DNA of 64,000 nt from Candidatus Acidiferrum typicum (GTDB taxonomy: Bacteria; Acidobacteriota; Terriglobia; Acidiferrales; UBA7541). Shown piece after piece: positions 17,049-25,005 of this stretch. Under the pieces are notes generated by a model. It saw only the letters and a program-made list of their open reading frames with translations. It was not told the origin of the DNA and made no database searches. Where the stretch lies: the NCBI GenBank assembly GCA_002478115.1, contig DLMH01000020.1:62001-126000 (forward strand), in the 5' to 3' direction. Positions within the stretch are counted from its first letter, which is position 1, and every line of letters starts with the position of its first letter. Both the position numbers and the translations under genes were made by a program.

Positions 17049-17714
17049 TTACCGCTGCCCGCCCATGCGCTTTCGCAGCATCAGGAAACCCACCCCAATC
17101 AGAACCAGCGGCCAAAAGATCTCACCAATCCGGAAGCGCTCAAAGAATCCAAAGTTCCGCAGCAGGATCAGGACTCCGACGCCGATCAGAATGATCGGGC
17201 CCATGGGTTGGCGCGCGCTCCATGCCTCGATGGGATCTTTCGGAGCCTCTCCCGTCTGGCGCATCTTCGCAGTACGCAATGCATCGATGGCCATGTAGAA
17301 GATGAATGCCACCAGCCCGAAAACCCAGAAGCCGTCCGGTCCTTCGCCAAAGGCTCCCGTGATGCCAAGAATCAAGGCGCCGAAGACGACGATGTGAACA
17401 ATCGCCTTGTTGTACTCGCCGTTGTAGATCGCGCCGAGACCCGGAATAAATCCAAGTATGAATGCAAGCACGGGACTCACCGACCCGGGTTTTCCCGCAA
17501 CGGGAGCCGGTGGGGCTGCCCCTTGAGCCTCCGGCACTCCTTGGGTCACAACCGGTTCCGCAGTCTGCGGCGCCGGCAGCCCCATCACCTGCGCCAGGCA
17601 CTCCTCGCAATACAGAACATCACGCACCGGCCGCACGCACGCCGCGCACATCGGCTTCCCGCAATTCCGGCAAAAGCCTGAAGCATCCACTTCCGGATGC
17701 ACGGCACATTTCAT
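17049..17714 (-). CDS. Zinc-binding membrane protein with B-box-like N-terminus
   Basis: Residues 1-45 hold a treble-clef or B-box-like pattern of paired Cys and His (MKCAVHPEVDASGFCRNCGK, then MCAACVRPV and YCEECL). A Pro/Ala linker and several membrane helices follow. The last two (GPIILIGVGVLILLRNFGF and WPLVLIGVGFLMLRKR) match the LiaF-type domain of the two downstream genes. The ATG overlaps the stop of the anti-sigma factor gene as ATGA, so translation is probably coupled. It may relay a signal within the sigma/anti-sigma module; that is inferred from position only. Confidence 0.75.
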   Translation of the reverse strand: MKCAVHPEVDASGFCRNCGKPMCAACVRPVRDVLYCEECLAQVMGLPAPQTAEPVVTQGVPEAQGAAPPAPVAGKPGSVSPVLAFILGFIPGLGAIYNGEYNKAIVHIVVFGALILGITGAFGEGPDGFWVFGLVAFIFYMAIDALRTAKMRQTGEAPKDPIEAWSARQPMGPIILIGVGVLILLRNFGFFERFRIGEIFWPLVLIGVGFLMLRKRMGGQR

Positions 17715-18397
17715 CGAAAGCTCCTCTCAAACAGCACGGGACACTCTGCCGCCAGCAGTTCCACCCGGCGGGCCAGCTCATCCGCGCGATTTTGCTGCCG
17801 CGGTTGCGCTGGTTTCTGATCGTCTGTCCGCCCGGGTTCTTTCTCCGGGTTCGACTTTGGCAACGATTCATCCGGCGTAGCCTGCAATTCGTTCTGCCCC
17901 TCGCGGAGGCGGGACTGTATCTCGTACACCACGCGCAAGTCGCTCACATACTTCACGCTCCGCGCATACACCATATGTACCTGCCGGTCCGCATTGTGAT
18001 ACACCGTCGCCGGACGGAGATCCGCCAGCTTCGGCTTGCGCAGCGAAAATCCCGATGCGTAAACCAGAACGATGCACGAGGCAAACACGCTGGCCACTCC
18101 ATAGGCAAACTTCGGCGACGCCAATCCGCGCAGGAAATTGCGCAATGCCTGCCACATGGAAACTGTTTCGCGCGGCCCCAGTGTCTTGTCCAGGATCGCG
18201 TACACCAGCCGCGGCGGCACTTCCACTTCTTCCATCGCATGCAGTTCGCTTACCAGGCCGCGCACGCTCGCCAGCAGCGGCGCACACTCCGGGCATGTCG
18301 CCACGTGCGCGTCAAACGCAGCCCGCTCCGGGCCCGCCAGCAGCCCGTCGAGATAATCGCTCAATCGCGCTTCAATCTGTTCACATGTCCAGGTCAT
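17711..18397 (-). CDS. Zinc-finger anti-sigma factor (membrane)
   Basis: The N-terminus carries the anti-sigma zinc finger: Cys5, then HVATCPEC (HxxxCxxC) near residues 30-37. A membrane helix (YGVASVFASCIVLVYASGF) follows near 105-125. The C-terminal half is outside, with charged, coiled-coil-like segments. The start at 18397 is preferred to an upstream GTG-like option because the zinc-finger fold begins there; its ribosome-binding site is weak. It follows the sigma factor gene by 70 bases. It should hold that sigma factor inactive at the membrane until a signal arrives. Confidence 0.85.
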   Translation of the reverse strand: MTWTCEQIEARLSDYLDGLLAGPERAAFDAHVATCPECAPLLASVRGLVSELHAMEEVEVPPRLVYAILDKTLGPRETVSMWQALRNFLRGLASPKFAYGVASVFASCIVLVYASGFSLRKPKLADLRPATVYHNADRQVHMVYARSVKYVSDLRVVYEIQSRLREGQNELQATPDESLPKSNPEKEPGRTDDQKPAQPRQQNRADELARRVELLAAECPVLFERSFR

Positions 18398-18467
18398 AGC
18401 TTGGCCCCCGGCGGTGGAGTTGCCCCCACCGTTACATCCCCTGCAAATCCTTGTGTGATGTCCCTCT

Positions 18468-19037
18468 TCATGCCGGCCGTACTCCCATCTGCTGCAGGAT
18501 CCGCGCCAGCTCAATCCTTCCGCGGTTGATCCGCGACTTCACCGTGCCCTCGGGCACCGCCAGCACCCGCTGAATCTCGGCATACTCCAGTTGCTGCAGG
18601 TCCCGCAAGATCACCGCCTCGCGCAATTCCGGCGAAAGCCGCGTCAGCGCACTGTGCACCTGGCCTCTTAGCTCCCCCAGCAGCGCCTGCTCATCCGGCC
18701 GGCGTGCCGACGATTCCTTGTTCTCCACAACCGGCATCGCGTCGTCCAGTGAATCCATGATCCGGTCGCGCTTCGTGCGCCGGTAATGGTCAATCAGCAG
18801 GTTGCGCGTCACGCTGGTCATCCAGGTTGCGAAGCCTCCGTGTGCCGACCGGTAACTCACCAATGTCCGATACACTCGAAGGAAAACCTCTTGCGACAGG
18901 TCCTCGGCTTCCGTGCGGTTCCCTACGAATCGGTAGCAGATATTGTAGATGCGCCGCGTATGCCGACGCACAAGTTCCTCCCAGGCCGAGCCATCGCCCT
19001 GGAGGCATTGCTGGACCAGTTGGGCATCCTGCTCCAA
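18468..19037 (-). CDS. ECF-family RNA polymerase sigma factor
   Basis: This 189-residue protein has region 2 (AWEELVRRHTRRIYNICYRF, then RTEAEDLSQEVFLRVYR) and region 4 (LSPELREAVILRDLQQLEY with EGTVKSRINRGRIELARIL), as in group 4 sigma factors of the RpoE type. Start is TTG, with AAGGGA three bases before it; no in-frame ATG lies nearby. The adjoining anti-sigma factor and membrane proteins form its probable control circuit. Such operons are usually autoregulated, but I could not identify a matching promoter with confidence. Confidence 0.9.
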   Translation of the reverse strand: MEQDAQLVQQCLQGDGSAWEELVRRHTRRIYNICYRFVGNRTEAEDLSQEVFLRVYRTLVSYRSAHGGFATWMTSVTRNLLIDHYRRTKRDRIMDSLDDAMPVVENKESSARRPDEQALLGELRGQVHSALTRLSPELREAVILRDLQQLEYAEIQRVLAVPEGTVKSRINRGRIELARILQQMGVRPA

Positions 19038-19272
19038 GCTTCCCTTAGCCCCATTTTCCCGATTCCTGCACTCACGAAAACCGCAGGTGATCTCACTCGG
19101 CCTGCCATATAATGGAACGCAAATTGCCCCTGAAATGTTCCCCTAAGGGCAGCCATTGAAACCCACCGGATAGGGGCATCTTACCACTCTCGCCATCCCT
19201 GACAAGACTTTGCATTTCAAGTGGTTATGCGCACTTGACGCCACCCTCCTGCCCCCAGTACTCTTCACCCTC

Positions 19273-20358
19273 ATGGGTGCTACGTCGAGGAAGTGGTGGC
19301 TGCTGGGCCTGGGTGGACTCGTGCTCGGGTACCTCCTCTACCATTCTCGCCACCTTCTAAACATTAGCGAGTTCAGCGGCGCAAAGCTCTGGCAGGTCAT
19401 CCGCGGCGCAAATTACACCTACCTTCTAGTCTCGATTGTGGCCATCTATCTGTGCTACGCCGTTCGTGCCTGGCGTTGGCAGAAATTCCAAGCCCACGTT
19501 GGCCAGGCTCGCTTCTGGAATATTTACGCCATGAACCTCGCCGGTTTCAGCGCCCTTTTCCTGCTGGGCCGGGCCGCCGAGCCTCTCCGCCCCATCCTCA
19601 TTTCCCGCAAGGACAAAGTTCCCCTCGCCGATACCTTTGGCATCTACGCCTTGGAACGCATTCTCGACGCCGCCAGCACCGCCGTCCTCGCTGCCATTGG
19701 CCTTCTCGTCTTCGAGTCCTCCGGCCACTCGTCCGCCGAAGGCACCGCCCAAGCCTTTGAGAAAGGCGCCCGCACGGCTGGCACGGTGTTTGCCCTCTTG
19801 GCCTTATTTGCCATCTCCGCGCTGGTCTATCTTCGCCTCCATGGCACCGCTGTCCTCGAACGCCGCATGCAAGGCTGGCTCGCGGCGCACGGTTGGCGCG
19901 CCGTCTTCGCGCGCATCGTTCTCGGTTTTTCTCGCGGCGTGCAGACCGTTCGCACCTGGGGCGATCTCGTGTCGGCGGTATTCCTCTCTGCGCTGCACTG
20001 GTGGCTCGTCGTGCTCATCTATTTTCTCGTCATCAAAAGCTTCGGCGGAAAACTCGGCACGCTCACCTTTACCGATGCCATGCTGGTTCTCGTTTTCACC
20101 ATGGTGGGTTCCGCTGTGCAACTTCCCGGCGTGGGGGGCGGTGCGCAAGCGCTCTCCATCGTTGCATTCACGCGATTGTATGGAGTAGAACAGGAAGCAG
20201 CAGTTGCTTGTGCGATGGTGCTCTGGCTGGTCACGTTTGCCTCGTGCACGCTTGCCGGTGTGCCCATCCTGTTCCGCGAAGGATGGTCGCTCGGCGATTT
20301 GCGCCGCATGAGCCAGCACGAGGACGAGCAGCTCGACGCCGAAATCGCCGCTCGTTGA
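19273..20358 (+). CDS. Lysylphosphatidylglycerol synthase-type membrane protein (UPF0104)
   Basis: The 361-residue protein has about eight membrane helices and the family signatures YAVRAWRWQKF, NLAGFSALFLLGRAAEPLRPI and YALERILDAAS. The late helix FTMVGSAVQLPGVGGGAQA is also characteristic. The domain is the flippase-like part of MprF without the aminoacyl transferase, so it may move a lipid or polyprenol-linked substrate. Start ATG at 19273 is preferred to a TTG at 19210, which adds a poorly conserved leader. It is transcribed divergently from the sigma factor operon. Confidence 0.85.
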   Translation: MGATSRKWWLLGLGGLVLGYLLYHSRHLLNISEFSGAKLWQVIRGANYTYLLVSIVAIYLCYAVRAWRWQKFQAHVGQARFWNIYAMNLAGFSALFLLGRAAEPLRPILISRKDKVPLADTFGIYALERILDAASTAVLAAIGLLVFESSGHSSAEGTAQAFEKGARTAGTVFALLALFAISALVYLRLHGTAVLERRMQGWLAAHGWRAVFARIVLGFSRGVQTVRTWGDLVSAVFLSALHWWLVVLIYFLVIKSFGGKLGTLTFTDAMLVLVFTMVGSAVQLPGVGGGAQALSIVAFTRLYGVEQEAAVACAMVLWLVTFASCTLAGVPILFREGWSLGDLRRMSQHEDEQLDAEIAAR

Positions 20359-20364
20359 TCTTGT

Positions 20365-20530
20365 AGTGGCCGGTCTTTAGACCGGTTCTTGGGTTTGACT
20401 TTGTGTAGCGGCCGCTTTCTGAAGCGGGCGCCTTTGCCGCCGAATTGGTTTTTCTCTTTAGGAGGCCGGGGCTTCAGCCCCGGCGCAAAGGCCCAAGAAC
20501 GAATGGGCTTTAGCCCCTGAAGAAAGCTTG
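20365..20530. repeat. Cluster of three CTTCAG-type hairpins
   Basis: Between the membrane protein gene and nrdR lie three hairpins: CCGGTCTTTAGACCGG (20370-20385), CCGCTTTCTGAAGCGG (20412-20427) and GCCGGGGCTTCAGCCCCGGC (20465-20484). The first two follow TGTAG; the third follows TTTAGGAG. After the third comes GGGCTTTAGCCCCTGAAGAAAGC, a partial mirror. The stems differ in sequence but each is fully or nearly paired. Confidence 0.75.
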
Positions 20531-20559
20531 ATTGTCCGAAGACGAGGAGAATCTCCCGA

Positions 20560-21030
20560 GTGAAATGTCCTTTCTGCGCAAACATTGACGACAAGGTAAT
20601 CGATTCCCGCGAAGGACGCACCGGCGACACCATCCGCCGCCGCCGCGAATGCCTGAAATGTTCCCGCCGCTTCACCACCTACGAGCGCATCGACGAAATT
20701 CCCTACATGGTGATCAAGAAGGACGGCCGCCGCGAACGCTTCGAGCGCCAGAAAATTCTGCAGGGGTTGCTGAAGGCTTGCGAAAAGCGCCCCGTGCCCA
20801 CTCCCAGACTCGAAGCCATCGTGGATGAAATCGAAGGCGTGGTCCACGAAGCCACTGAAAGGGAACTGACCACGACGGAAATCGGCGAAATGATCATGCA
20901 CCGCCTCAAGAAGCTGGACAAAGTTGCCTACGTGCGTTTCGCCAGCGTGTACATGGATTTCAAAGACGTCCAGGAATTCATGTCCGAACTAAAGAACCTC
21001 CTCAAAGACCGCGCGCTGCCCAAAAAGTAG
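20560..21030 (+). CDS. nrdR: Transcriptional repressor NrdR
   Basis: This 156-residue protein matches NrdR in length and order. An N-terminal zinc ribbon (MKCPFCANIDDKVIDSR and LKCSRRFTTYER) is followed by an ATP-cone (YMVIKKDGRRERFERQKIL, then VAYVRFASVYMDFKD). NrdR senses ATP/dATP and represses ribonucleotide reductase genes. The start is GTG with GAGGAG about ten bases upstream. No ribonucleotide reductase gene lies in the window. Confidence 0.95.
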   Translation: MKCPFCANIDDKVIDSREGRTGDTIRRRRECLKCSRRFTTYERIDEIPYMVIKKDGRRERFERQKILQGLLKACEKRPVPTPRLEAIVDEIEGVVHEATERELTTTEIGEMIMHRLKKLDKVAYVRFASVYMDFKDVQEFMSELKNLLKDRALPKK

Positions 21031-21352
21031 CCTTGAATCTATCTACAAGAAAAGCCCGCCGCGTTGGAAGAGCTGAAAAAATCGCTGCTGCACCCGGGAA
21101 CGCCAATCTCCCGATTAGCGGTTCAAAGCTCCCCAAACTTTCTCTTCTTCCTCAGGGTGTCGGAGCTTCAGCTCCGACACCCAGTCTTCCCCCCCCCCAA
21201 AAAAACAAAAACTCCCAAAATCTGTCATCCCGACCGGAGCGGCCCGATTTTTTCTTTCGCGCCGAATTATGGCGCGTCGGGCCGCGGAGTGGAGGGATCT
21301 CTCTTCCTTCCTGATGCTCGCGCCCCTTGCCAGCCGCCCCCGAATCTTCGCC

Positions 21353-22661
21353 CTACCCCTCGGGCCGGGCGACCACGGGATCCACGGCAGCAGCGCGTTG
21401 CGGGAATAGCCTGCGGAACAGCGCCGCGGCGGCAATCGCCGTCAGCAGCAACACCATGGGGTCAATCGGATGGCGGTAGCGCAGCGAAGCGTGCATCAGG
21501 TAGTAAAGCAAGGGAAAAGCAACCGGAAAAGCCGCCAGCGGAAAGGCGTACGCATTGCGCCTGAAAAAGAGAACGGCCACGCCCAGTAAGGCTCCCACGG
21601 AAGTCAGGAAACTGCCCAAAAGGATGCCGCGAATCAAGAGCGAGTCGGTTTCCAGAAATTTTTTCAGCGGCTCCGGCGAGCCCATCCAGAAGTCCAAAAA
21701 GCGCTTGGCAGAAAGCTCCAGTTCCACGCGCGGATGAGACGCGATGAACTGCAAGGCCTTCCGTTTCTCTTCATCCATGAAGGCCGTCTCTCCCATTCTC
21801 AGGTATCGCAAGACCTCGCGGTCATAGGTAATGGCCGCGGGCAAGGTCCTGCGCCGTTCGTCGTAGTTTTCGTTGTTGCCGACGTACAGCTCAAAGCCGA
21901 AGTTGGAACGCAACGGAATGAACCGGTGGAACACGACGTAGTTGCGCACGGTCCAGGGAAGGCAACACAGCAGCGCAAGAACTGCCGCAAACGCGGGTCT
22001 CGCGAGATGCCAACGCCCTTCGCGGCGTGCGCGATAGATTAACCATCCCAACAGCAGCGGAAAAAGGGAAGCCAGCGCGGGGTTGGTCATCAGCGCAGCA
22101 CCCCAAAGCAGGCCGTAGCCGCACCAATCGCGCCAACGGCGGGATTCCGCCAACTCCAGAGTGGCCCACAGGATGGTCGCCGCAAGCAGCGCCGAGAGGG
22201 AGGTATCCCAGATCCACTCGAAGGGCATCATGATCGCATTGGTGAATAAAGCCCACAGCCAAGCGGCGAGACTCGCAACCCCCACGCCCGCGACCCGTTT
22301 GGCGGCATAAAAAATCGGCACGCACACGGCCGAAGAGAAAAGAATATTCAGAAAAACCGCGGCGAAGAAAGATGCGCGCGTGTAAATGCCAAATAGTTTG
22401 AACAATCCAGCAATAAGCAGAGGATAAACCGGGGCCAGCCAGGCTGTGGGTCCGGTATCCCGCTCAAACGGCGAAGAGTATCCTTTTTCCAGCCGCCAGC
22501 GAGTAGGCGATATGCCCGGTTTCCGTCTGAAAGGGCACCGTGCGGAGTACTTCGGCGGGAATCTGGCGCGTTTGATTCCAGGCGAACGCCAGCCTGGCGC
22601 CGAGTGCGACCAGCACAATCAGCAACAGAGACGTCGCAGCCTTGCGGAATACCCGCCTCAT
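21353..22661 (-). pseudogene. GT39-type membrane glycosyltransferase, frameshifted
   Basis: Two frames together make one family-39-like protein of about 436 residues. The 5' part (ATG at 22661) encodes a first membrane helix (LLLIVLVALGARLAFAW) and runs to ETGHIAYSLAAGK. The 3' part continues from GYSSPFERDTGPTAWLAPVYPLL through eight or more helices to 21353. The switch falls in a run of five T (five A on the coding strand) at 22484-22488; four would restore one frame. Family members move a sugar from a polyprenyl phosphate to a lipid or protein acceptor. This is either a recent pseudogene, programmed slippage or a sequencing error. Confidence 0.75.
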
Positions 22662-22860
22662 ACCGTGATTTTCCCCGAAAGCCACAGCGAAGTTCCCCTA
22701 TACCTGACTCGTACGTGCCGAGCCACCGGGCGAATTCCCAGTGTATAGCCAGCGTGTTGCTCGTGACTACAATCCAAAGCAACTTTTTAAAATGGAAATG
22801 AGAACTACGGGCGAATCAGCCGCCCGCCCGTAGGAGGGAGGCGGGGCGCTCTCTTTCTTA

Positions 22861-22897
22861 TGTAGTGGCCGGTCTTCAGACCGGTTCTTGGGTTTCT
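22861..22897 (+). repeat. CTTCAG-centred hairpin repeat
   Basis: TGTAGTGG, then CCGGTCTTCAGACCGG (22869-22884), then TTCTTGGGTTT. The same block occurs at 20365, 23797 and, inverted, at 27113-27163. A heptamer array starts 60 bases downstream. Confidence 0.8.
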
Positions 22898-22956
22898 CTT
22901 GCCTTCTCCCTCCGTCATCCCGAGCAACGCGAGGGATCTGCTTTTCTCTTGCCTCC

Positions 22957-22977
22957 TGATCGCTGATAACTGATAAC
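22957..22977 (+). repeat. Heptamer array (three units)
   Basis: TGATCGC, TGATAAC, TGATAAC in tandem. Same family as the arrays at 14681, 15241 and 41822. It lies 15 bases beyond the stop of the small secreted protein gene. Confidence 0.75.
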
Positions 22978-22992
22978 CGTCCCCTGCGTTGC

Positions 22993-23532
22993 CTAGGATC
23001 CTGCCTCCTTCAAATCCTCGTTCGCTTGCCTCTCCGCATTCTTGGTTTCGGCCTTGGCATCCGCAGCCGGCTTCAGCAACCGGATCGTTTTGCTCAGGCT
23101 CGCTCCCTTGTCGCCTTTCGGTTCTTTGCAGGCGGACATATCCGCGCCGGTCTGCACTCCCGTCATGTCGGATTTTACGCAGTTGAAATCCAGAGCCAGG
23201 CTGTGGCTGGCGTGCAGACCCGCCAGGCAATCGCTCAGCACTTTGAACGTGGCGCATGCCTCCGCGATGTTCGTGTTGGCCGCCAACACGCCCGTTCCCT
23301 GCAGCTTCGCCGTCAACCTCTTGTCCGGTTCGCTGTTGGCATCGTGCCAATCGCTGCCCGTCTGCGGCTTTTTCTCTACCCACTTGATTGGATTATAGGA
23401 ATGCGGTGCGTGCAATGAAGGCTCCGCAGCCGCCGTTGCACCCACGCCCGCGGGTCCTTGCGCCGCCGCTCGCCCCGCTCCGGCAGTCATACTCATTGCC
23501 ACAATCGCCACAACCATCCATGCTTTTTTCAT
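22993..23532 (-). CDS. Small secreted protein of unknown function
   Basis: A 179-residue protein starts with a clear signal peptide (MKKAWMVVAIVAMSMTAGAG, cut near AAA|Q). The mature part contains four or more Cys residues (EACATFKVLSDC, FNCVKS, DMSACKEPK) that may form disulfides in the periplasm. A charged helical tail (KAETKNAERQANEDLKEA) closes it. No family is recognised. The Cys spacing and export signal are the only functional hints. Confidence 0.75.
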   Translation of the reverse strand: MKKAWMVVAIVAMSMTAGAGRAAAQGPAGVGATAAAEPSLHAPHSYNPIKWVEKKPQTGSDWHDANSEPDKRLTAKLQGTGVLAANTNIAEACATFKVLSDCLAGLHASHSLALDFNCVKSDMTGVQTGADMSACKEPKGDKGASLSKTIRLLKPAADAKAETKNAERQANEDLKEAGS

Positions 23533-23710
23533 TCTCTGCTCCCTGTAGGCACGAAGTTTGTGTCCCGAATGAATTTGCGGGACGCGCCGTTTGCGCCTAT
23601 TGCCTATCCTTTAGTACGCCTTCCCGCGCAGCAGGCGTCGAGCACTCCGAAGGACGGTACTCCCCCAATCCGCCACGTTGACCCTCCGAACAGGGCCTCT
23701 TGCGCTCTTT

Positions 23711-23846
23711 TGTAGAGGCCGCCTTCTGAGGCGGGCGCTTTTCTCGTTCTTATGTAGGGCCTGTCCTTCTGAGGCGGGCCGCTCTCTTTCTTATGTAGTG
23801 GCCGATCTTTAGACCGGTTCTTGGGTTTGTCTTTTGTCGCCGACAA
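23711..23846 (+). repeat. Three TGTAG-headed hairpins in series
   Basis: CCGCCTTCTGAGGCGG at 23719-23734, a degenerate copy at about 23757-23782 (GTCCTTCTGAGGCGGGCC) and CCGATCTTTAGACCGG at 23802-23817. Each is headed by TGTAG and separated by T-rich spacers. The last is followed by TTCTTGGGTTTGTC and TTGTCGCCGACAA (23834-23846), a block repeated inverted at 27113-27163. Confidence 0.75.
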
Positions 23847-23855
23847 GAACAGAAA

Positions 23856-23906
23856 TGTCGGCGCGCCGACAATATAGTTAATCATATAGTTAATCATATA
23901 GATAAC
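23856..23906. repeat. 16-base perfect palindrome plus AT-rich 12-mer repeats, copy 1
   Basis: TGTCGGCGCGCCGACA at 23856-23871 is followed at once by ATATAGTTAATC twice (23872-23895) and ATATAGATAAC (23896-23906). Copy 2 is at 24199-24240. Confidence 0.8.
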
Positions 23907-23980
23907 ATGGTAGAAGAAAACAAAAGAGTTATGGGAGAACGCATTTTGCTAGATGTACCCCCCACCCCCCTGTTTTTGCG

Positions 23981-24039
23981 TATGTACGGGAATGATTGGA
24001 CTTACGGGCGACCCTCGCGTATGTACGGGAATGATTGGA
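23981..24039 (+). repeat. 20-base direct repeat
   Basis: TATGTACGGGAATGATTGGA occurs exactly at 23981-24000 and 24020-24039, each preceded by GCG. The wider block (CCCCCTGTTTTTGCGTA then a G-rich and a TTGCGGG segment) recurs in diverged form at 24479-24565. Confidence 0.8.
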
Positions 24040-24198
24040 GTTAGTGGCGAGTGACTGGAGAGATCCTTCGGCTCGCGCTGCTCGCTCAGGATGGGCATCC
24101 TTCGCCGGATGCCCAGTTGAAAGTTCAAAGCTCGTGAAGGGACCGCCTTCTGGAGCGGGCGGCGGTTGCAACCTCTCGATCGCGTGCAGGAACGAAAA

Positions 24199-24240
24199 TG
24201 TCGGCGCGCCGACAATATTACTTAATATTATAGATAATGG
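24199..24240. repeat. 16-base perfect palindrome plus AT-rich tract, copy 2
   Basis: TGTCGGCGCGCCGACA at 24199-24214, then ATATTACTTAATATTATAGA and TAATGG. It is 343 bases after copy 1 and has the same order of palindrome, AT-rich tract, TAGATAA and TGG. Confidence 0.8.
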
Positions 24241-24473
24241 TAAAGTTATATTGGCGCTTTTGTCGTTTATGGCAGAGAACTGGCAATTTGGAGCAGAAAT
24301 CCCGGAGAGGAATGTTGATGCGCCATGGAGTACAGGAAGGCAGTGACAGAAGAAAAGATAACGCAGAGGCGCAGAGTGCGCAGAAGAGCGCAGAGAAAAA
24401 ACGGAGAAGAGAGGGGAAGCAGAGGATAGCGCCAGGGAGAATTCCGAAATGGAACGGTTAATCATGTTGGAGG

Positions 24474-24487
24474 GGGGGTATACCCCC
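24474..24487. repeat. 14-base palindrome followed by T-run
   Basis: GGGGGTATACCCCC, then TGTTTTTGCG. It could form a short terminator-like hairpin on the plus strand but no gene ends here. It belongs to the repeat block shared with 23950-24050. Confidence 0.55.
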
Positions 24488-24794
24488 TGTTTTTGCGTAA
24501 GTAGGGGAAACAAAGGACTTGCGGGAGAATGGCTTGCATCAAGGGGAACCAAAGGAGTTAGCGGGCGCAAGAGCGAAGAAAAGACAAAAGACGAGGCGGT
24601 GGGGCGGCCCGAAATGGCACAAGAACATCGTCCCCTCAGCATAACAGGCAAAGCATAGCACATTATTTACCGTTTGTCTACTATTATTTAGTGGGTATGT
24701 TATTCGAATTGGCGCTATAGGACCTGTGTGGGCTGTGCGTTGAGATCCTTCACCCGCAGAAAGCGTGGGGCTCAGGATGACAGAAAAACGCTGT

Positions 24795-24808
24795 CAGTTT
24801 CGAAACTG
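24795..24808 (-). terminator. Possible terminator of the reverse transcriptase unit
   Basis: On the minus strand CAGTTTCGAAACTG forms a short stem followed after six bases by TTTTT. It lies 38 bases beyond the stop of the truncated pentapeptide-type ORF. The loop is tight and the stem AT-rich, so this is a weak call. Confidence 0.3.
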
Positions 24809-24846
24809 GTACGTGGAGGGAGACAAAGAAAACCCAAGACCCACCC

Positions 24847-24990
24847 TCACAAACCGAGGATGGGGCACCCAGGGCTATCTTCGCATCTTTCGCGCAGGCC
24901 ACCCGCCTGGACCTTGGGATATAGCGCCCTCCAACGATTCCAACCCTCCACGCCCTTCTTCAGAATCTCCAAATGCTCTTTATTCGCCAT
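24847..24990 (-). pseudogene. Truncated pentapeptide-repeat protein N-terminus
   Basis: A 47-codon ORF begins 15 bases after the RT stop. Its first 28 codons read MANKEHLEILKKGVEGWNRW, then RALYPKVQ. This strongly resembles the leader that precedes the A(D/N)LxX repeats in many pentapeptide-repeat proteins (consensus from memory: HLxILKxGVxxWNxWR). No pentapeptide repeats follow. Instead, from about 24902, the sequence turns into a GC-rich block (GGGTGCCCCATCCTCGG and a GAGGGTGGG run) that looks like an intergenic repeat, and a TGA ends the frame at 24847. AAGGA overlaps the RT stop region, so the ORF was probably translated with the RT. I read it as a gene decapitated by repeat insertion or deletion. 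Confidence 0.6.
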
Positions 24991-25005
24991 GCGCCCACCC
25001 AATCC

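Larger units (their letters stand above)
23533..24846. other. 1.3-kb gene-free mosaic of repeats
   Basis: No credible gene is seen. In order it holds CTTCAG-type hairpins (23711-23845), a 16-base palindrome with AT-rich tandem units (23856-23906), and a 20-base direct repeat (23981-24000 and 24020-24039). A fragment with GAGATCCTTCGG and CTCAGGATG follows near 24060. A second copy of the 16-base palindrome is at 24199-24214. A diverged copy of the 23950-24050 block with a 14-base palindrome (24474-24487) and a palindrome near 24795 end the region. The composition shifts from GC-rich to AT-rich and back, unlike the neighbouring genes. Confidence 0.7.

Noticed and set aside
24449-24658. A 69-codon plus-strand ORF in the repeat region
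   Set aside because: It is built from copies of the intergenic block and a palindrome, has no ribosome-binding site and no protein character.
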